Positions 46,041 through 58,055 of a DNA stretch of 64,000 nucleotides are shown in pieces. The stretch is taken from the NCBI GenBank assembly GCA_021030915.1, contig JAGEMR010000121.1, positions 24,637 to 88,636 of the forward strand, written 5' to 3'. The notes under the pieces were generated by a model, which was not told the origin of the DNA, ran no database searches, and was given only the letters and a program-made list of their open reading frames with translations. This DNA comes from Astrothelium macrocarpum (Eukaryota; Ascomycota; Dothideomycetes; Trypetheliales; Trypetheliaceae). Numbering within the stretch: the stretch's first letter is position 1; each line of letters begins with the position of its first letter. Position numbers and translations under genes: made by a program.

Positions 46041-46967
46041 ATGTACCATGTCCTGCGTCCCTTTCGACCTTTACTACGACCTCTTCCGTTGACGGTCCTC
46101 TCTGGGACAGCGATCTTCTTGGCGGCATCAAGGTTCTCGGCTCGGTCGCCTAATTTTGCGTCGAACACAATGTCTTCTTCCGCTTCTGGCGCAAACTCTT
46201 TTCCTGTCGAACGCTATTCCCCTCGCCACGATTCTTGGCCTTATGTACCGAACGACTTTCAGCGTCAAGATCCCTCTTCAGATGCCTCTTTCTACTCATC
46301 ACCACGCTTCGTCACCCATATCGATGACCATGCCATCTCCCAATTGCGGAAATACTATGACTTAGAGCTTCCTAGACGCGGACGGATTCTCGATTTTTGC
46401 AGTTCATGGATCAGCCACTATCCTACAGCAATCGAAGACGCGGTCGAAAAGGGAGATTTAATTGTCATTGGGATGGGCATGAACAAAGCCGAGTTGGATG
46501 CAAACCCTGTGTTAAGAACAGAAGAGTTAAGGATACTGCAGAACTTGAATGAAGAGGCTGAGATACCTGTGAAAGTTGAAAAAGTTGGTGATGATGGCTT
46601 TCAAGATGGGCTAGATGCAGCAACGTGTGTAGTTTCTATTGATTACCTCACACGGCCGGTCGATGTCCTTTCAAGTCTGAGGGAACGGATGAGACCTGGT
46701 GGGGTTATCCACCTGGCAATTAGCAACCGGTGCTTTCCAACAAAAGCAGTGTCCAGGTGGCTGCGTGTAGATGAGCAGGAAAGGCTGCAAATGGTTGGTG
46801 ATTACTTGCATTTTGCAGGATGGAAGAAAATTGAGATTGTTGACTTAAGTGGAGGCGATGAAAGTAATGAGCAAGCCACGACCTCGTCCTTTGCGGCTCT
46901 GATGAGGTCTATGGGTATGGGTGGGCATGATCCTCTTTGGATTGTTCGAGGTGTCAGAGAAGATTGA
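46041..46967 (+). CDS. SAM-dependent methyltransferase-like protein
   Basis: A single exon of 308 aa. The N-terminus is Arg-rich with a hydrophobic run (MYHVLRPFRPLLRPLPLTVLSG) that could be a mitochondrial presequence or membrane anchor. A fold resembling class I methyltransferases follows: RRGRILDFCSSWISHYP as the motif I region, GDLIVIGMGMNKAEL, ATCVVSIDYLTRPVDVL, MRPGGVIHLAIS. The GxGxG nucleotide loop is replaced by DFCSSW, as in the DUF-type methyltransferase-like family found in plants, algae and fungi. Substrate unknown. I rank the methyltransferase-like fold as likely but the activity as unproven. Confidence 0.75.
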   Translation: MYHVLRPFRPLLRPLPLTVLSGTAIFLAASRFSARSPNFASNTMSSSASGANSFPVERYSPRHDSWPYVPNDFQRQDPSSDASFYSSPRFVTHIDDHAISQLRKYYDLELPRRGRILDFCSSWISHYPTAIEDAVEKGDLIVIGMGMNKAELDANPVLRTEELRILQNLNEEAEIPVKVEKVGDDGFQDGLDAATCVVSIDYLTRPVDVLSSLRERMRPGGVIHLAISNRCFPTKAVSRWLRVDEQERLQMVGDYLHFAGWKKIEIVDLSGGDESNEQATTSSFAALMRSMGMGGHDPLWIVRGVRED

Positions 46968-48444
46968 CAATCTACGCTTTTGCAATTGGAAAGATCTCAA
47001 AGTTTGGTGTTGCTTTACCCATCACATCGCGGTTCCTGCCAGGTCTTGGTATGCCCCATTCTATATTTGATCCGATGTAATTCTCATCAGTGGCTGCAAC
47101 AGGAACGCTCCAAGTTCTTGGGAATAGGACTAGCTATGCGCCCTCAGAGGTTTCTGGCGTTCGATAAATGGTTCAAAACATATCAATGCTCAAACTACTT
47201 TGCACGGCCACGGGATTCAATGACAGAATGAAAAACGCACCTACACTTCTTGTTGCTACCGGTTGTACTATTTTGATCAGGTCTCTCGCAACTATCAACG
47301 AAATGATCTTTCAGCGTTCGGAACCTAAAGTGGGATAGCCTTATCGAAGAAGGGCTCATACGAACCAGTATGCGTACCGAGATACCGGAGTGATAAGTTG
47401 GATAGACTACGATGCCACTAATAGAAACTAGGACGTCGACGAATTCGACCAAATTGCGAATATTCTTCTCGGGCCAATTTACACCGACCCGGGACTCCGT
47501 TTTAAACATTAACCGAGATCAAAGATTGGCCCATGGATTATCGCCAAAACATCATTCACATATCTCTACAGACCAAGGTTCATCCTCGCTGTTTGTAAAA
47601 GCTTGCAAAATTGGAATTCGTCGCCGAGGTCTTGTGCTTTCGTAGAGCAATCACATGTATGTCACTATCAGGGAACGCTCATGCAGAGAAACCAGTATAC
47701 TCATTTATTTTCTAGAACTTTATAGATCTGATGTAAATTTAAGGACCCCAGATAATTTTTTACTATGCTCCAAGCTCTCGGTGCTGTATATCACTATCGG
47801 CTCTAGAGCAGAGACTACAAGAGACATCCAAGGCACTTCTAGCCCAGTCCATCCTTTCGGAGATAAAGACCAGCAAGTATCAGTAACTTGCTAGTGATAA
47901 CTCTAATACGGGCTACACATATTCACAATCTTGCGTAGTATGACGGCTTTCGCACTCTATAGATAAGCAAGATTTTGCTGGGACATTATCTAGCTCCGAA
48001 CACGCGTGCTTCGGTGTTTAAGGAGTAAATCCTAGCCCGAGAATCTTGATACACGTTCAATGCAGGAACAAAATTGGGTTTCCGAAGGTTCCTCATGTAT
48101 TTCATGTTAACGGTACTCAGCTTAGTCACTGATCGGAAACGCCGCCTCTGACAACTTACAGCAGCGCATCAGAGTAGGCAATATCACCTTGCAGACAATG
48201 ACAACAACTTACACCGCATTTAACGATTGATTAGTGTCGGACAAGAGTGACAAAGACTGATTCCGCCAAGCCAGTGAGCAGGAAAGGATAAAAACATTCC
48301 AACGATGATTGGGCTAAATTGACCCAATAGCCATGGTGCCTTCAGGTCTGTTGCTGTAACCCCTCTGTTGACTATTAGAAGTCTTTCGTTTGTTAAAAAA
48401 AAAAAAAAAAAGAGCAACTGTCTAGCGAGTCAAAAACTCGCTTA
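46968..48444. other. Intergenic region
   Basis: About 1.5 kb between convergent genes. No open frame of recognisable composition; a run of 17 A/T near 48395-48412 is present. Confidence 0.45.
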
Positions 48445-51080
48445 TTAGTATTGGATGCTCCAACAGCCGCTATCTTGATCTTGTTCAACAAAGTTTTCGT
48501 CACTAACAAGTTTCCTATGATCCATTTGAGGCAACCGAATTAACACTTTGTTCTTGAGCCAGGGAGGATGAAACTTATTGGCTCGGTCAGGCTTCAAGGC
48601 AATCTTAACCTCCTGATTTAGACAGCTCATGTTGAACTGAAATTTTGAGATCTCTGGTACTCTGGATATCCCGTCATCCTCGTACCACGCGCATACGAAT
48701 GTCCGACCATTGGAAACCCCATCTGGTGGAGGAAATATTCGTAAAAATCTAAAATCGTCCTCGGGGAGACCTGCTTCGTTGTTCTTGTCTGCGGGCGCGA
48801 CGGTCTGTTCGCTCTTGCCGCATGGTATGATGGAACCGGCTTTTGCTAGAACTGGAATGCTTTGGCGCCATTCGGACTTGATCTCAACCCATTGTCCAGG
48901 TGCCAAATAGTCGAAGGGCGGATTTACATTATAGTATCCTTCAGCCTCGGTTTCTCTCCTGGGTAGATATATTTTCGCGCTATTCAGGCCTGGTTCGTAC
49001 ACGCCTCCGATCAGCAGGGCATCGCCAAGCCAATACTGTTCTTCACCGTCGAGAAGCTTTTTGTTCTCCCACACTTCTCTATCATCTTCATATCCCCAGC
49101 CAACCCATCGTTGCGGTGGTGATGCAAACAAATGACTCTCCAGATGTAGGCTATACAGATATGGTATGATTTCGTAGCGCAATTTGATTGCATCCCGGAC
49201 TTGCGGAAGCACTTCAGGGTACATCCAAGGCTCAATCACATCGCCGACGGTGTTATTCTCAGGGCTCGTCTTGTAACAGTTAATAGCAAAGCGAGAGCTA
49301 TACGTTCCAAGCTGAACCCAGCGGAGCAAAAGCTCGGGAGACGGCTGTGGTCCTTCAAATCCACCTATGTCATGACCGTAACACTACGCACTATTAGTCG
49401 TGCGAAGCACGAGATCCGCAATTGCGTTGCTTGGAGATATACCTGCAGTAGAGACATCCCAGCATTGAGCGAGAGAGCATTCGCGCCTTTCATACCCTCC
49501 CAGCTTGTCACATTGTCACCACTCCATGAGCTACAAGCGTAGCGCATTGTGCCGATAGTTGCGCTACGTGTAAGCACGAACGGTCTCTCGGCCGGGTTGA
49601 TCTCGAGACAAGCCTCGTAAGACGATTTTGCCATCAATTCAGTGTGTAATGCTCGTCCCCACCAACCAACCTCATTGTTTAATTCATGCGAGTTTTCTTC
49701 TCTCCTGAGGGACTTTTCGTCGAGTTTAAGATGCCAGTCGTCTCTCGGTATCGTGTACTCGTTGTTATCATTCCAAACGCAGTCTATTCCTTCCTTCTTC
49801 AGTTGTCGAACACCTTCATACCACCACTTGAAGCCTACAGAAGATGTGAAATCGAGATGACATCCTTCTCCACTCTCTCCGCCCCCAGCACTCCAAAGAC
49901 GCATTTCAGCGCTCCGTTGATGCACGGGATCATAAAACAAAGCTCGTGCATCTCTCAATCCAGGGTATGCGGGATGATTGGAGAGAACATACGGCTTGAC
50001 ATTCGCAACTATACGTATTCCAAGTTTATGGAAGGCTTTTATCCATCCTTCGGGATCAGGAAATCGATGCTTATTCCAAGTAAAGACATTACGAGTCTTG
50101 GGCTCAGTCTCAGCAACAGTGTAGCCAGAAGATAGTTGAAATCCGGAACAAGGGATTTCGTTTTCTTTGACCTTGTGGGCCCAATCCATCAAGGCGTCTG
50201 CGGCTCGTGGTTCGTCCAGCATTGAATACTTCATCCCACCTCCAATATAGCCAAAGGCCCATCGAGGCACGAGTTGCGGGTAACCAACGAGGTCAGCAAA
50301 AGTCTTGACGACTTCTTGAATAGTCTTCCCGACTATCACGTACTCTTCAAGACCGCCATGGGCTTGTCGGTAGACTTTGTAGTATCCCCAGAGTCCGTCC
50401 ATCTCAGAGCCAACGGCATATTTTCCGCGGCAATGCGAAGTCGAGAACAAAGCAATGCATCCTTGTGGTGTTGCATTGATGAGTAGAGGAATGTGCTTGT
50501 ACAAGGGGTCGGTCCGATAGACATCATAACCAAAAGAATCGGTTGCCGAGAGCTCAAAGCCACGGTTCTGGAGGTTCATTGGAGCAGCTTTCTCCCCTAA
50601 CCCTACATGAAGGGTGTGCTTCTTGAAACGAGTATAGTGGCAGACGCCTGGTCCATCCACACCATATGACCTGAACGGTAGATCCTGAAATAAGATCTCA
50701 TCTGAACCGAGATACGATATAGAAACTATAGGTGCTTTGCTCCACTCTACAGTGGCTTGAACATTTCCAAATCTAAAATCTTTTCGAGTCCCAGTGAGTT
50801 TTTCGGTGACTTTTATGTCGGCAAGCTCTGCTCTTGGAACGCGTGCACTTCGGTGAGGAGGCAATCGGTGCTCATCAGAGGTGAAAGTTGTGCGGAACAA
50901 GTTCGAACGAAGCGCTTCAAATGAAAATTGGAATAAAGGAGGTGGTTTGAATGGAAGTTTTGCGCTATCATATGATAAGTTCCTCCTAGAGCCACTTTGA
51001 AGAAACAAGCTAGGATGGTCCACAATATCAATTGAGGTATCGAAGTGGTATCCCTGCGGAATATACTCATGTTGTGCCAT
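48445..51080 (-). CDS. Glycoside hydrolase family 31 enzyme (alpha-glucosidase/xylosidase type)
   Basis: Two exons, 51080-49443 and 49383-48445, give 858 aa. The GH31 barrel carries the nucleophile region DCVWNDNNEYTIP and the acid/base region SSWSGDNVTSWEGM, with HDIGGF after the intron. The N-terminal beta domain has LWGYYKVYRQ and KTIQEVVKTFADLVG, and the first part of the barrel contains RWAFGYIGGGMKY. No signal peptide is visible, so the enzyme is probably cytosolic. The WNDNNEY nucleophile loop differs from the common WIDMNEP of secreted alpha-glucosidases, so the substrate may differ. The upstream alternative start at 51110 uses a non-ATG codon and was rejected. Confidence 0.88.
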
Positions 51081-51664
51081 GATGGGCGTGAAGGCTATCC
51101 AAACAGACAATCTACACCTATGGGTCCATGCCGTTAATTCAACTGATGATTTTATCTAGAATTCTGAGAAAAGAGGCATCAAACTGAATTCAAAGCTGAT
51201 GGCAAAGCGAATCAAGAAAGGAAGCAATACTCAAGTTCACGCGTATGCGCGCCTTCGGATATCTAGATGAAAAGCATAGAGTGGCTGCAATTACAGCTAA
51301 AAAGAAGTGGAAAAGGTAGGTCAGAGTGATCTTGTTCTCCACAAATTTTATTCGGCACTCAAATAAATGATACCGAAAGGAAATGAGTTTCAACGAAGCC
51401 ATCCATTCATGGAGCGGGGCCGACCCTGCTTTCCAACATCATGCTCCCCTGTTGTCCCTTCATGAGGTACTTACCTTCCTATTTCCACATTCAAATCTGC
51501 AGCTCCACAAGTCCATCGTTCATCGGATCATGCGCACCACGGTGCGGACCGGAGAGCGACCTGAATGGAGTCATTGAAGCCGCTGGGATAATATTGGATG
51601 GCTTTTCATGCATCCACGCCATCCGGTATGCTACCATAGAATCCAAAGTTAATTCAACACAGAT

Positions 51665-51785
51665 TGACCTAATGAATCTTAGGGGAATTTGAATCACACG
51701 CTCTTCTCGTCACTGCAAAGGCAATGCTCCTATTCTTCCCTCTGGCGATCCTCGTGAAGGAATGCAAACAGGATTTGGAATCATA
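51665..51785 (+). repeat. Diverged copy of sequence at 32.87-32.95 kb
   Basis: TTCTCGTCACTGC, then GGCAATG, CTCCTATTC and TCTGGCGATCCTCGTGAAGG align in order with TTCTCATCGGGGCG, TAGCAATG, TTCCTGTAC and CCTGGCGCTCCTCATGAAGG at 32.87-32.95 kb. About 70 bp with roughly 70-80% identity by eye. It ends soon after GAAGGAATGC. Confidence 0.5.
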
Positions 51786-53029
51786 AAAACGGTGCGGTGA
51801 AGAGGTTCAAGACATGCGATTCGTGATATGGCTGGTCTTCTCTGGATGATACCTTTTTGCATCATGGCATCAATCGATACATATTGTTGCTAATGTACGA
51901 ATGCAAATTACCAGACGTTGCACTCCCTGTAAAAAATGCTACGCTTCTAGCATCTAAAGCCGGCCAAGACGACAATAGAATGAGGGAACCGACAAACGAT
52001 ACAGTCGCCATTATCGCTATATCATGGCTACCACACAAAGGAAGCCGGTTTCGGATGCCTAGATCGACATTATGAGCTTGCTTGCCGAAGTGAGTTGTCT
52101 CTCTGTTTAGACGAATAGGGGACTCCCTTTCAATACCGATCTGTGCAGCTGCTGCGATCAAGCGACAATTCTTTATGACAAGGATGTAATGGTGAAGAGT
52201 ATGGACGAAACCGCCTGATTCGTAATTCACTAATCTTTTAAGGTCCTCCCGCTACCACTCTGATCGGAGATGGTCGGGGGCTGCAGATCGGTCGTCGTGA
52301 TTTGAAGCAGTATGACTATTTTGTGGAAAACCTGAATATGTATACGCATTCGAGTAGCTAAGCCTAGGTCAAGCTGATCCCATGCTAGACTACCCGCAAG
52401 ATAGGCTAGCTTGGAGATCGAGCATGAAACAGTAGCGAAAATAGGATCACATGGACAGGAAAAGGTGAGCTTTACTCGGAATTACTCTGTTGGTCGCATT
52501 GCACGCTGAGCTGCATTGCAAAACTCCAAAAATCCTATACTTAGGGATGGCACCCACCTGATCAGAATTGCAACGTCACTCTCTCCTATGACCTTTCTTC
52601 TTCCACAATTTGCTCTCCGTCCATTCCGTGCTAAATTCTCGAAATGCGACGAGGATCGGCATTCTCTGTTCCGCCATCAGGACCTCTGATCGCCAAGCTA
52701 CACTGTACAAGGTACTCCAAATCTGACCGTGTCGATCTCTACTGTATGTATACAGGCGATCCGCTCCGTAAATTTCTGCTATCCCGGTATTGGATTTTCC
52801 AAAGTAGTCAGTTCTCAAGCGCTTCGCCAATCAATCACTCGTGCAAGGTGGGCACAAGTTTGCTTCTTCCGGAGAAGGCTAATGCTATTCGAAGCGCAAT
52901 CACTGCGAGTACAACGGCCCGTGGAGCCGGAGACTAGTCTAGCTCATTGAAACGACGTAGGCCGACAATCTCAAGCTTTCATGTGCAGAACCGGAATAGA
53001 GAAATCCAATTTGTGGCAGATGACTATTG

Positions 53030-53053
53030 AAAAAAAAAAAAAAAAAAAAAAAA
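53030..53053 (+). repeat. Poly(A) run of 24
   Basis: 24 consecutive A residues in an otherwise unremarkable intergenic stretch. It could be a retroposed tail or a simple slippage tract; no target-site duplication was found by eye. Confidence 0.9.
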
Positions 53054-54080
53054 GTTGTGAAACAAAAATGCTGTAAGCTGCAAGATGACCACCACGCAAT
53101 TGTGGAGTCTCAATAAACTCGTGAGCAAATGCGATGGCTTGTCCCCTCCAAAATAAGACAGACTCAGTATGTAGGCTTCCAATCCAATCAAAATAAGAAA
53201 TCTTATCTGAAGAGTCACGATTTTGTCAGCGTAGCAAATCGGACCTCCAGCTGTCCCAAGCTTTACAAGCACAACATTGCAGCACCTACCTCAATTTGCC
53301 ATTGCGCCGCAAAAGCAAAATACTATTAATCCGATCAAGCAAGGATTTGTCGAACCTGGATGTCATTGAATCTTCACGGCGATGACATCAAACAGAGATA
53401 TGCTCCACATCCCAGCCTTCTTCCAGGGGCAGAGCTGGGATTACCGTAGCCGAAATTGTTAACCCGACAGAACGCGACCAAGACAAGAAACCCCAAAAAC
53501 AATGAATGAAGTAGCACTCCGTATACAAAAGTGAGTTCCAGAAATGAAGGTTTTTTTAAGCTACAGAATATCAGCTTCCCAAATTGTCAGCGGCCTCGCC
53601 TATAGTCCGACCGCCAAAACCGGTCACGATGCGTCTCGGCACACAAGTGCACCCTCCAAGACTGGATATTGGCCTGAACCCTTATAATTCTTCATGGCTG
53701 AGGCCGGATCATCTCGTTTTCTATCCCATTCTCGGCTAGCGCCTGATTCCAGAGGAACAATTACGTGCATTATCGTTACTTTTGAAGTCAGACCTTGTGT
53801 TGGTCCTGTGGCGTGCTCACCCTTGGAATACAGCAGTGACATTCACCATGGCGCGATTTTTCTGTGCCTTACAGGACGACCAATCGTTCCTTTTTGCTAC
53901 AGAAGATCATGCTTAGCTGATTGACCCACTGTGACAAGGGCATAAGACTCTTTTGCTTCCTCCACTTATATCTCTGACTTGCTTGCCCAGGTTCTGACAT
54001 TTTCTATCTCTGTCCCTCCACTTATTTGCCTAACCTGCCCCCTGCAAATAAACCGCCGCTGGCTTTGCCCCAATCCTACA

Positions 54081-55481
54081 ATGGCATTTGCGATGTCCAA
54101 AAGCTTTGTTGTTCTCTCTTCATTTCTATTGTTTGTGCAAGGATTGGCTCCCTCTGTCAACGCCGAAACTCTAGTGTGCGATGTCGCTATCATTGGTGGT
54201 GGGTCTAGCGGCACCTATTCTGCAATCAGATTACAACAATCGGGCAAAAGCGTCGCTCTCATTGAGAATGGAGTTCGTCTTGGCGGCCATGTGAATACTT
54301 ACGTCGATCCATCTTCAGGCACATCATTCGACTATGGAGTGCTTATTTTTGACAACATCTCCGTCGTGACAAACTACTTCGATTATCTTAATGTCGGATT
54401 GATCGAATACACAGCTCCGCCCAGCACATCTGTCTATGCCAATTTCGAGAATGGAAGTACTGCCACAGCTCCTTCTGTATCAGGCGAGGATTTATTCGAG
54501 GCGTTGGAAGCTTATTCTAATCAATTGAACCAATACCCATACTTGATTACTGGTTGGCAAGACCTGCCCGCATCTCTACCGGACGACTTATTCATATCGT
54601 GGAGCGACTTTATTCAAAAATATCAGCTCAGCGCGCTCGCCAACATTGCGTTTCAGTATCTGCAAGGCGCAGGCAACCTCCTCGCCCAACCGACAATTTA
54701 CGTCCTTAAATATCTAAATGCTCTTACGGTGAACGGTATCATTTCTGGTGATATCCTGACTACGGCCAAACACGACAATCAAGGACTATACGACAGTGCG
54801 TTGGCTAAGTTGGGATCCAGTGCCTTCGTCAGTAGCAACGTCACGACGGTCACGCGAAGCAATAACAGTGTTCATTTAACTGTTTCTACGCCATCAGGTA
54901 TCCAAGAAATACAAGCCTCGAAATTACTTATTGCCATTCAACCAACGCTTCAGAATCTGAGCCCGTTTCTAGATCTTGACACACAAGAGTCCAGTATATT
55001 TGGCCAATTTAACAACAGCTACTATTGGGACGCAGTTATTGAGAACAGTGGAATTCCAGACAACGTTTCGGTAACAAACGTCAATCCAGCCAATCCTTAT
55101 GGTCTTCCTACTCTCCCAGGAATATACAGCATTGAGGATGAGCCTGTTCCAAGTGTGCACGCTCTCTGGTACAGCAGTCCGTACTACAGGTCCGATGAAG
55201 CAGTGCAAGCGGACATCTTAGCAACACTCGGCAAAGTAAACGAAGCATTAGGCTATCCCGCACCGAATCGTACGACCAAGTTCGTTGGCTTCAACAACCA
55301 CTCCCCGTTTGAGCTGACTGTGTCGACGGAAGCGATTAAGAATGGCTTTTACAAGCAGCTGACGGCGTTGCAAGGCCAGCGGAACACATACTACACTGGT
55401 GCCACATGGCAAGGAGCACAGGATTCAAGTGCGATCTGGAACTACACGGAATACGAGATCTTGCCCAAATTGATAAGCTGA
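54081..55481 (+). CDS. Secreted FAD-dependent oxidoreductase, beta-cyclopiazonate-dehydrogenase-like
   Basis: A single exon of 466 aa from the ATG at 54081. The first ~28 residues (MAFAMSKSFVVLSSFLLFVQG) form a signal peptide. The FAD-binding dinucleotide fold follows at once: DVAIIGGGSSGTYSAIRL and ALIENGVRLGGHV. Downstream are LLIAIQPTL, GIYSIEDEPVPSV, then TYYTGATWQGAQDSSAIWNY, typical of fungal flavin amine-oxidase-like proteins related to cyclopiazonate dehydrogenase. N-glycosylation sites (NNS, NRT) fit secretion. The substrate is unknown. Relatives can act in secondary metabolism or as extracellular oxidases. No backbone gene is visible nearby. Confidence 0.85.
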   Translation: MAFAMSKSFVVLSSFLLFVQGLAPSVNAETLVCDVAIIGGGSSGTYSAIRLQQSGKSVALIENGVRLGGHVNTYVDPSSGTSFDYGVLIFDNISVVTNYFDYLNVGLIEYTAPPSTSVYANFENGSTATAPSVSGEDLFEALEAYSNQLNQYPYLITGWQDLPASLPDDLFISWSDFIQKYQLSALANIAFQYLQGAGNLLAQPTIYVLKYLNALTVNGIISGDILTTAKHDNQGLYDSALAKLGSSAFVSSNVTTVTRSNNSVHLTVSTPSGIQEIQASKLLIAIQPTLQNLSPFLDLDTQESSIFGQFNNSYYWDAVIENSGIPDNVSVTNVNPANPYGLPTLPGIYSIEDEPVPSVHALWYSSPYYRSDEAVQADILATLGKVNEALGYPAPNRTTKFVGFNNHSPFELTVSTEAIKNGFYKQLTALQGQRNTYYTGATWQGAQDSSAIWNYTEYEILPKLIS

Positions 55482-56254
55482 TTTGTTTGGGATGGGAGTT
55501 ATTTTCAAGGCGTCTTTCCTCAGCCGCATGTAGCACTACTCGGCCGTGTTTGCTCGGATTAGGATTCTTCAATTCAATCATACATAATCACAATATAATT
55601 TAATTTGTCGGCCTAATCTAAAAGCAAACTATGCACTGTCTGTTGCGTTTTCTCGACTGTTCTACAGCTTCTTTGACCGAGGCATCTGGATGGTTTGTCG
55701 CTCGAGTGAAAAGACTCGAGGTCTTCCATTTGGTTTCGACCTTGGCGGAATCTACACCGCCATTTGGCTGGACGACGATCGTATTCCTCTGCTCCTACGG
55801 CCTGTGGTCAGCACGGTCTACCTTAGGCATTGTTGGGAATCTGAGCTTTAATGGTAGTCTGCTTAGTGGCGTCGGCCAAGAAATAGGTTTCGACTTTCCT
55901 CTGCCGAAAAGGGTCTACCGCTTAGCATGTGCAATTACCGTTCACCGCACGTGGCATTTCGCACGTGGCATTTCGCACGTGGTAACGATCCCGAGCCATT
56001 CATCCGTTGAGTGGCGTAGAAACCCCGCCTCTAGGATGAGAGAATGACTTAAGGTTAAATGGTTACCACCCGTGTTCTCTCTTCTGTGCCGCCCTTCGTT
56101 GCAAATCGGCCCCATCATCCTTCTGCGCCACATCCTTCAGCATTTGATAGCAACCGTGCCCCCGTCGAAAATCCATACACTAACGTTCGACGTGATTGGT
56201 CTGAGCTTCAGATCTCAGCACTTGCGCACGGGTTGGCACAGGCGCTATGAGCTC
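55482..56254. other. Upstream region of the MFS gene
   Basis: It contains three CACGTG boxes (separate entry). Nothing else is recognised; the short ORF at 55631 has no recognisable composition. Confidence 0.5.
55948..55981 (+). promoter_or_regulatory. Three CACGTG boxes spaced exactly 14 bp apart
   Basis: CACGTG at 55948-55953, 55962-55967 and 55976-55981. Each is preceded by G and followed by G, giving GCACGTGG, the context preferred by fungal Pho4/Cbf1-type bHLH proteins. They lie about 275-300 bp upstream of the MFS transporter start. The repeated unit is CGCACGTGGCATTT. Confidence 0.6.
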
Positions 56255-58055
56255 ATGAGCATGGCTGAAAATATTGAACTTCATCATGGCACTTCCAAGC
56301 CCGGAGCCTCCGAAATTGAAACCGTCGAAGCTGCACTCCCAGAGACCCTGACTGATGGATCGAAGCAATTCGGCAGGGATAGAGCCGCTGATTTCCTGAA
56401 TGCCGTCGGAGGTCCTGTCATTGTCACTGCAGAAGACAATAAACGAATCCTTCGAAAAATAGATCTTGTCATTCTTCCTGTTATCATAGGTATCTACATT
56501 CTTCAGTTTCTCGACAAAGCTACTCTTGCATCTGCTTCGGTCTTTGGAATCATCAAAGATGCACACCTGGTGGGTAACCAGTATTCGTGGCTTGGAGGTA
56601 TTGTGTATCTTGCACAACTTGTGCTGCAGCCAATCGTCGCCTACCTTTTAGTCAAATTGCCAATTGGAAAATTCACAGCGACCATGGCGCTTTGCTGGGG
56701 TGCTGTTCTCTGCCTGATGGCTGCGGCAAAGAATTTCGGGGGTCTTATGGCAACACGCTTCTTTCTTGGCGCTTTTGAAGCCTCTGTCGGTATGTTTTGA
56801 TGAGGGGTTTGGTCCATTCGTAGAAGCTAAATCTATTTAGCACCTGCTTTCGTTGCTATTATACAGATGTGGTACAGGCGCAGTGAACAAACCAATCGGA
56901 ATGCTGCATGGTATTCCATGGTTGGAATAGTCAACATGCTGGGAAGCTTACTGGCTTACGGATTAGCTCATATTCAATCACATACTTTGCGCCCTTATCA
57001 GGTATGAGACTAATGATACACATGTACTGCGCTTGAAAATATTCACCAAGCATTTAGATCATCTTCCTATTCTGTGGAGCGTTGACAGTCTTTTTCTCGA
57101 TGTTCATCTTGTATGTGACTTACCTTCTTTTAAACTCGAACGTGGCTAATGAGCTCAAAGTCTCATCCTACCTGACTCTCCGATAGACGCTAAATTCCTA
57201 AAGAACGATCGTGACAAGCTTATTGCCATTGAGCGTCTCCGTATGAATCAGATGGGCATCTCATCGCGCCAATGGAAATGGGAGCATGTGCGAGAAGCAT
57301 TCATGGACGTCAAAACTTATCTGTGGTTCTGCATGCTCACTGCCGTCTCCATTCCAAGTGGTGGCATTGCTGCTTTTGGTCCTCTGATCGTAGAATCATT
57401 CGGCTTCGACTCATTCACAACGATCCTTTTCAACATCCCTTTCGGCGCCGTCCAATTCATTGCTACCCTCGGTAGCGCTTACCTGGCCACGATTTGGAAA
57501 GTAAAATCCGCGCTTTTGATCCTGCTGTGCATACCGCCTATCATAGGATATGCAATGCTCCTAGCAGTCGACCATGATAAAGCGCATCGAGGCATCTTGC
57601 TTGCCGGCTACTATATTATTAGCGTATATCCGGGAATCACTCCGTTGATTTACAGCTGGAGCGCCCAAAACACTGCCGGGGATACTAAGCGGAAAGTTAC
57701 GACGGCCATTCTCTTCATTGGACAATCTGTCGGGAACGTCATTGGTCCACAATTATATCAGCCCTCTGAAGCATCCAAATATACTCGTGGGCTAACATCG
57801 AATCTCGTGCTCTTTGTTGTGCTGATTGTGTTAGTTTGCATAGGGATTTTGATAATCAGAATATTGAATGCAAAGCACGCGAAAGCGAGGGTTAATGTAG
57901 GAAAGGCGGAGAAAGTAGTAGACCTTAGCATGGAAGCACAGAAAGATGTGAAAAACAAAGGGGAGATTCTGAATGAAAGCGATGCAAAGGTTGGCGACAA
58001 GGCCTTTGATGATATCACGGATTTGAGAAATGAGGACTTCATCTATCTGTATTGA
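56255..58055 (+). CDS. MFS transporter of the allantoate-permease (ACS) family
   Basis: Four exons: 56255-56789, 56841-57001, 57058-57110 and 57161-58055, giving 547 aa. An N-terminal acidic tail is followed by about 12 hydrophobic helices. Signatures include RKIDLVILPVIIGIYILQFLDKATLASASVFGI, ATRFFLGAFEASV, MWYRRSEQTNR with the SMVGIVNMLGSLLAYGL helix, then PDSPIDAKFL, ERLRMNQMGIS and an internal KHAK-type tail. The DKATL/ANRN-type motif is typical of Dal5/Tna1-like anion:cation symporters, which import ureidosuccinate, allantoate, nicotinate or dipeptides. The substrate is unknown. The gene is preceded by three phased CACGTG boxes. Confidence 0.87.

Larger units (their letters stand above)
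51081..54080. other. Gene-poor intergenic region of 3 kb
   Basis: No recognisable gene. It contains a poly(A) run and a stretch at about 51,650-51,770 resembling part of the repeat-rich DNA at 32.9 kb. Remaining open frames are short and lack protein-like composition. Confidence 0.5.
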
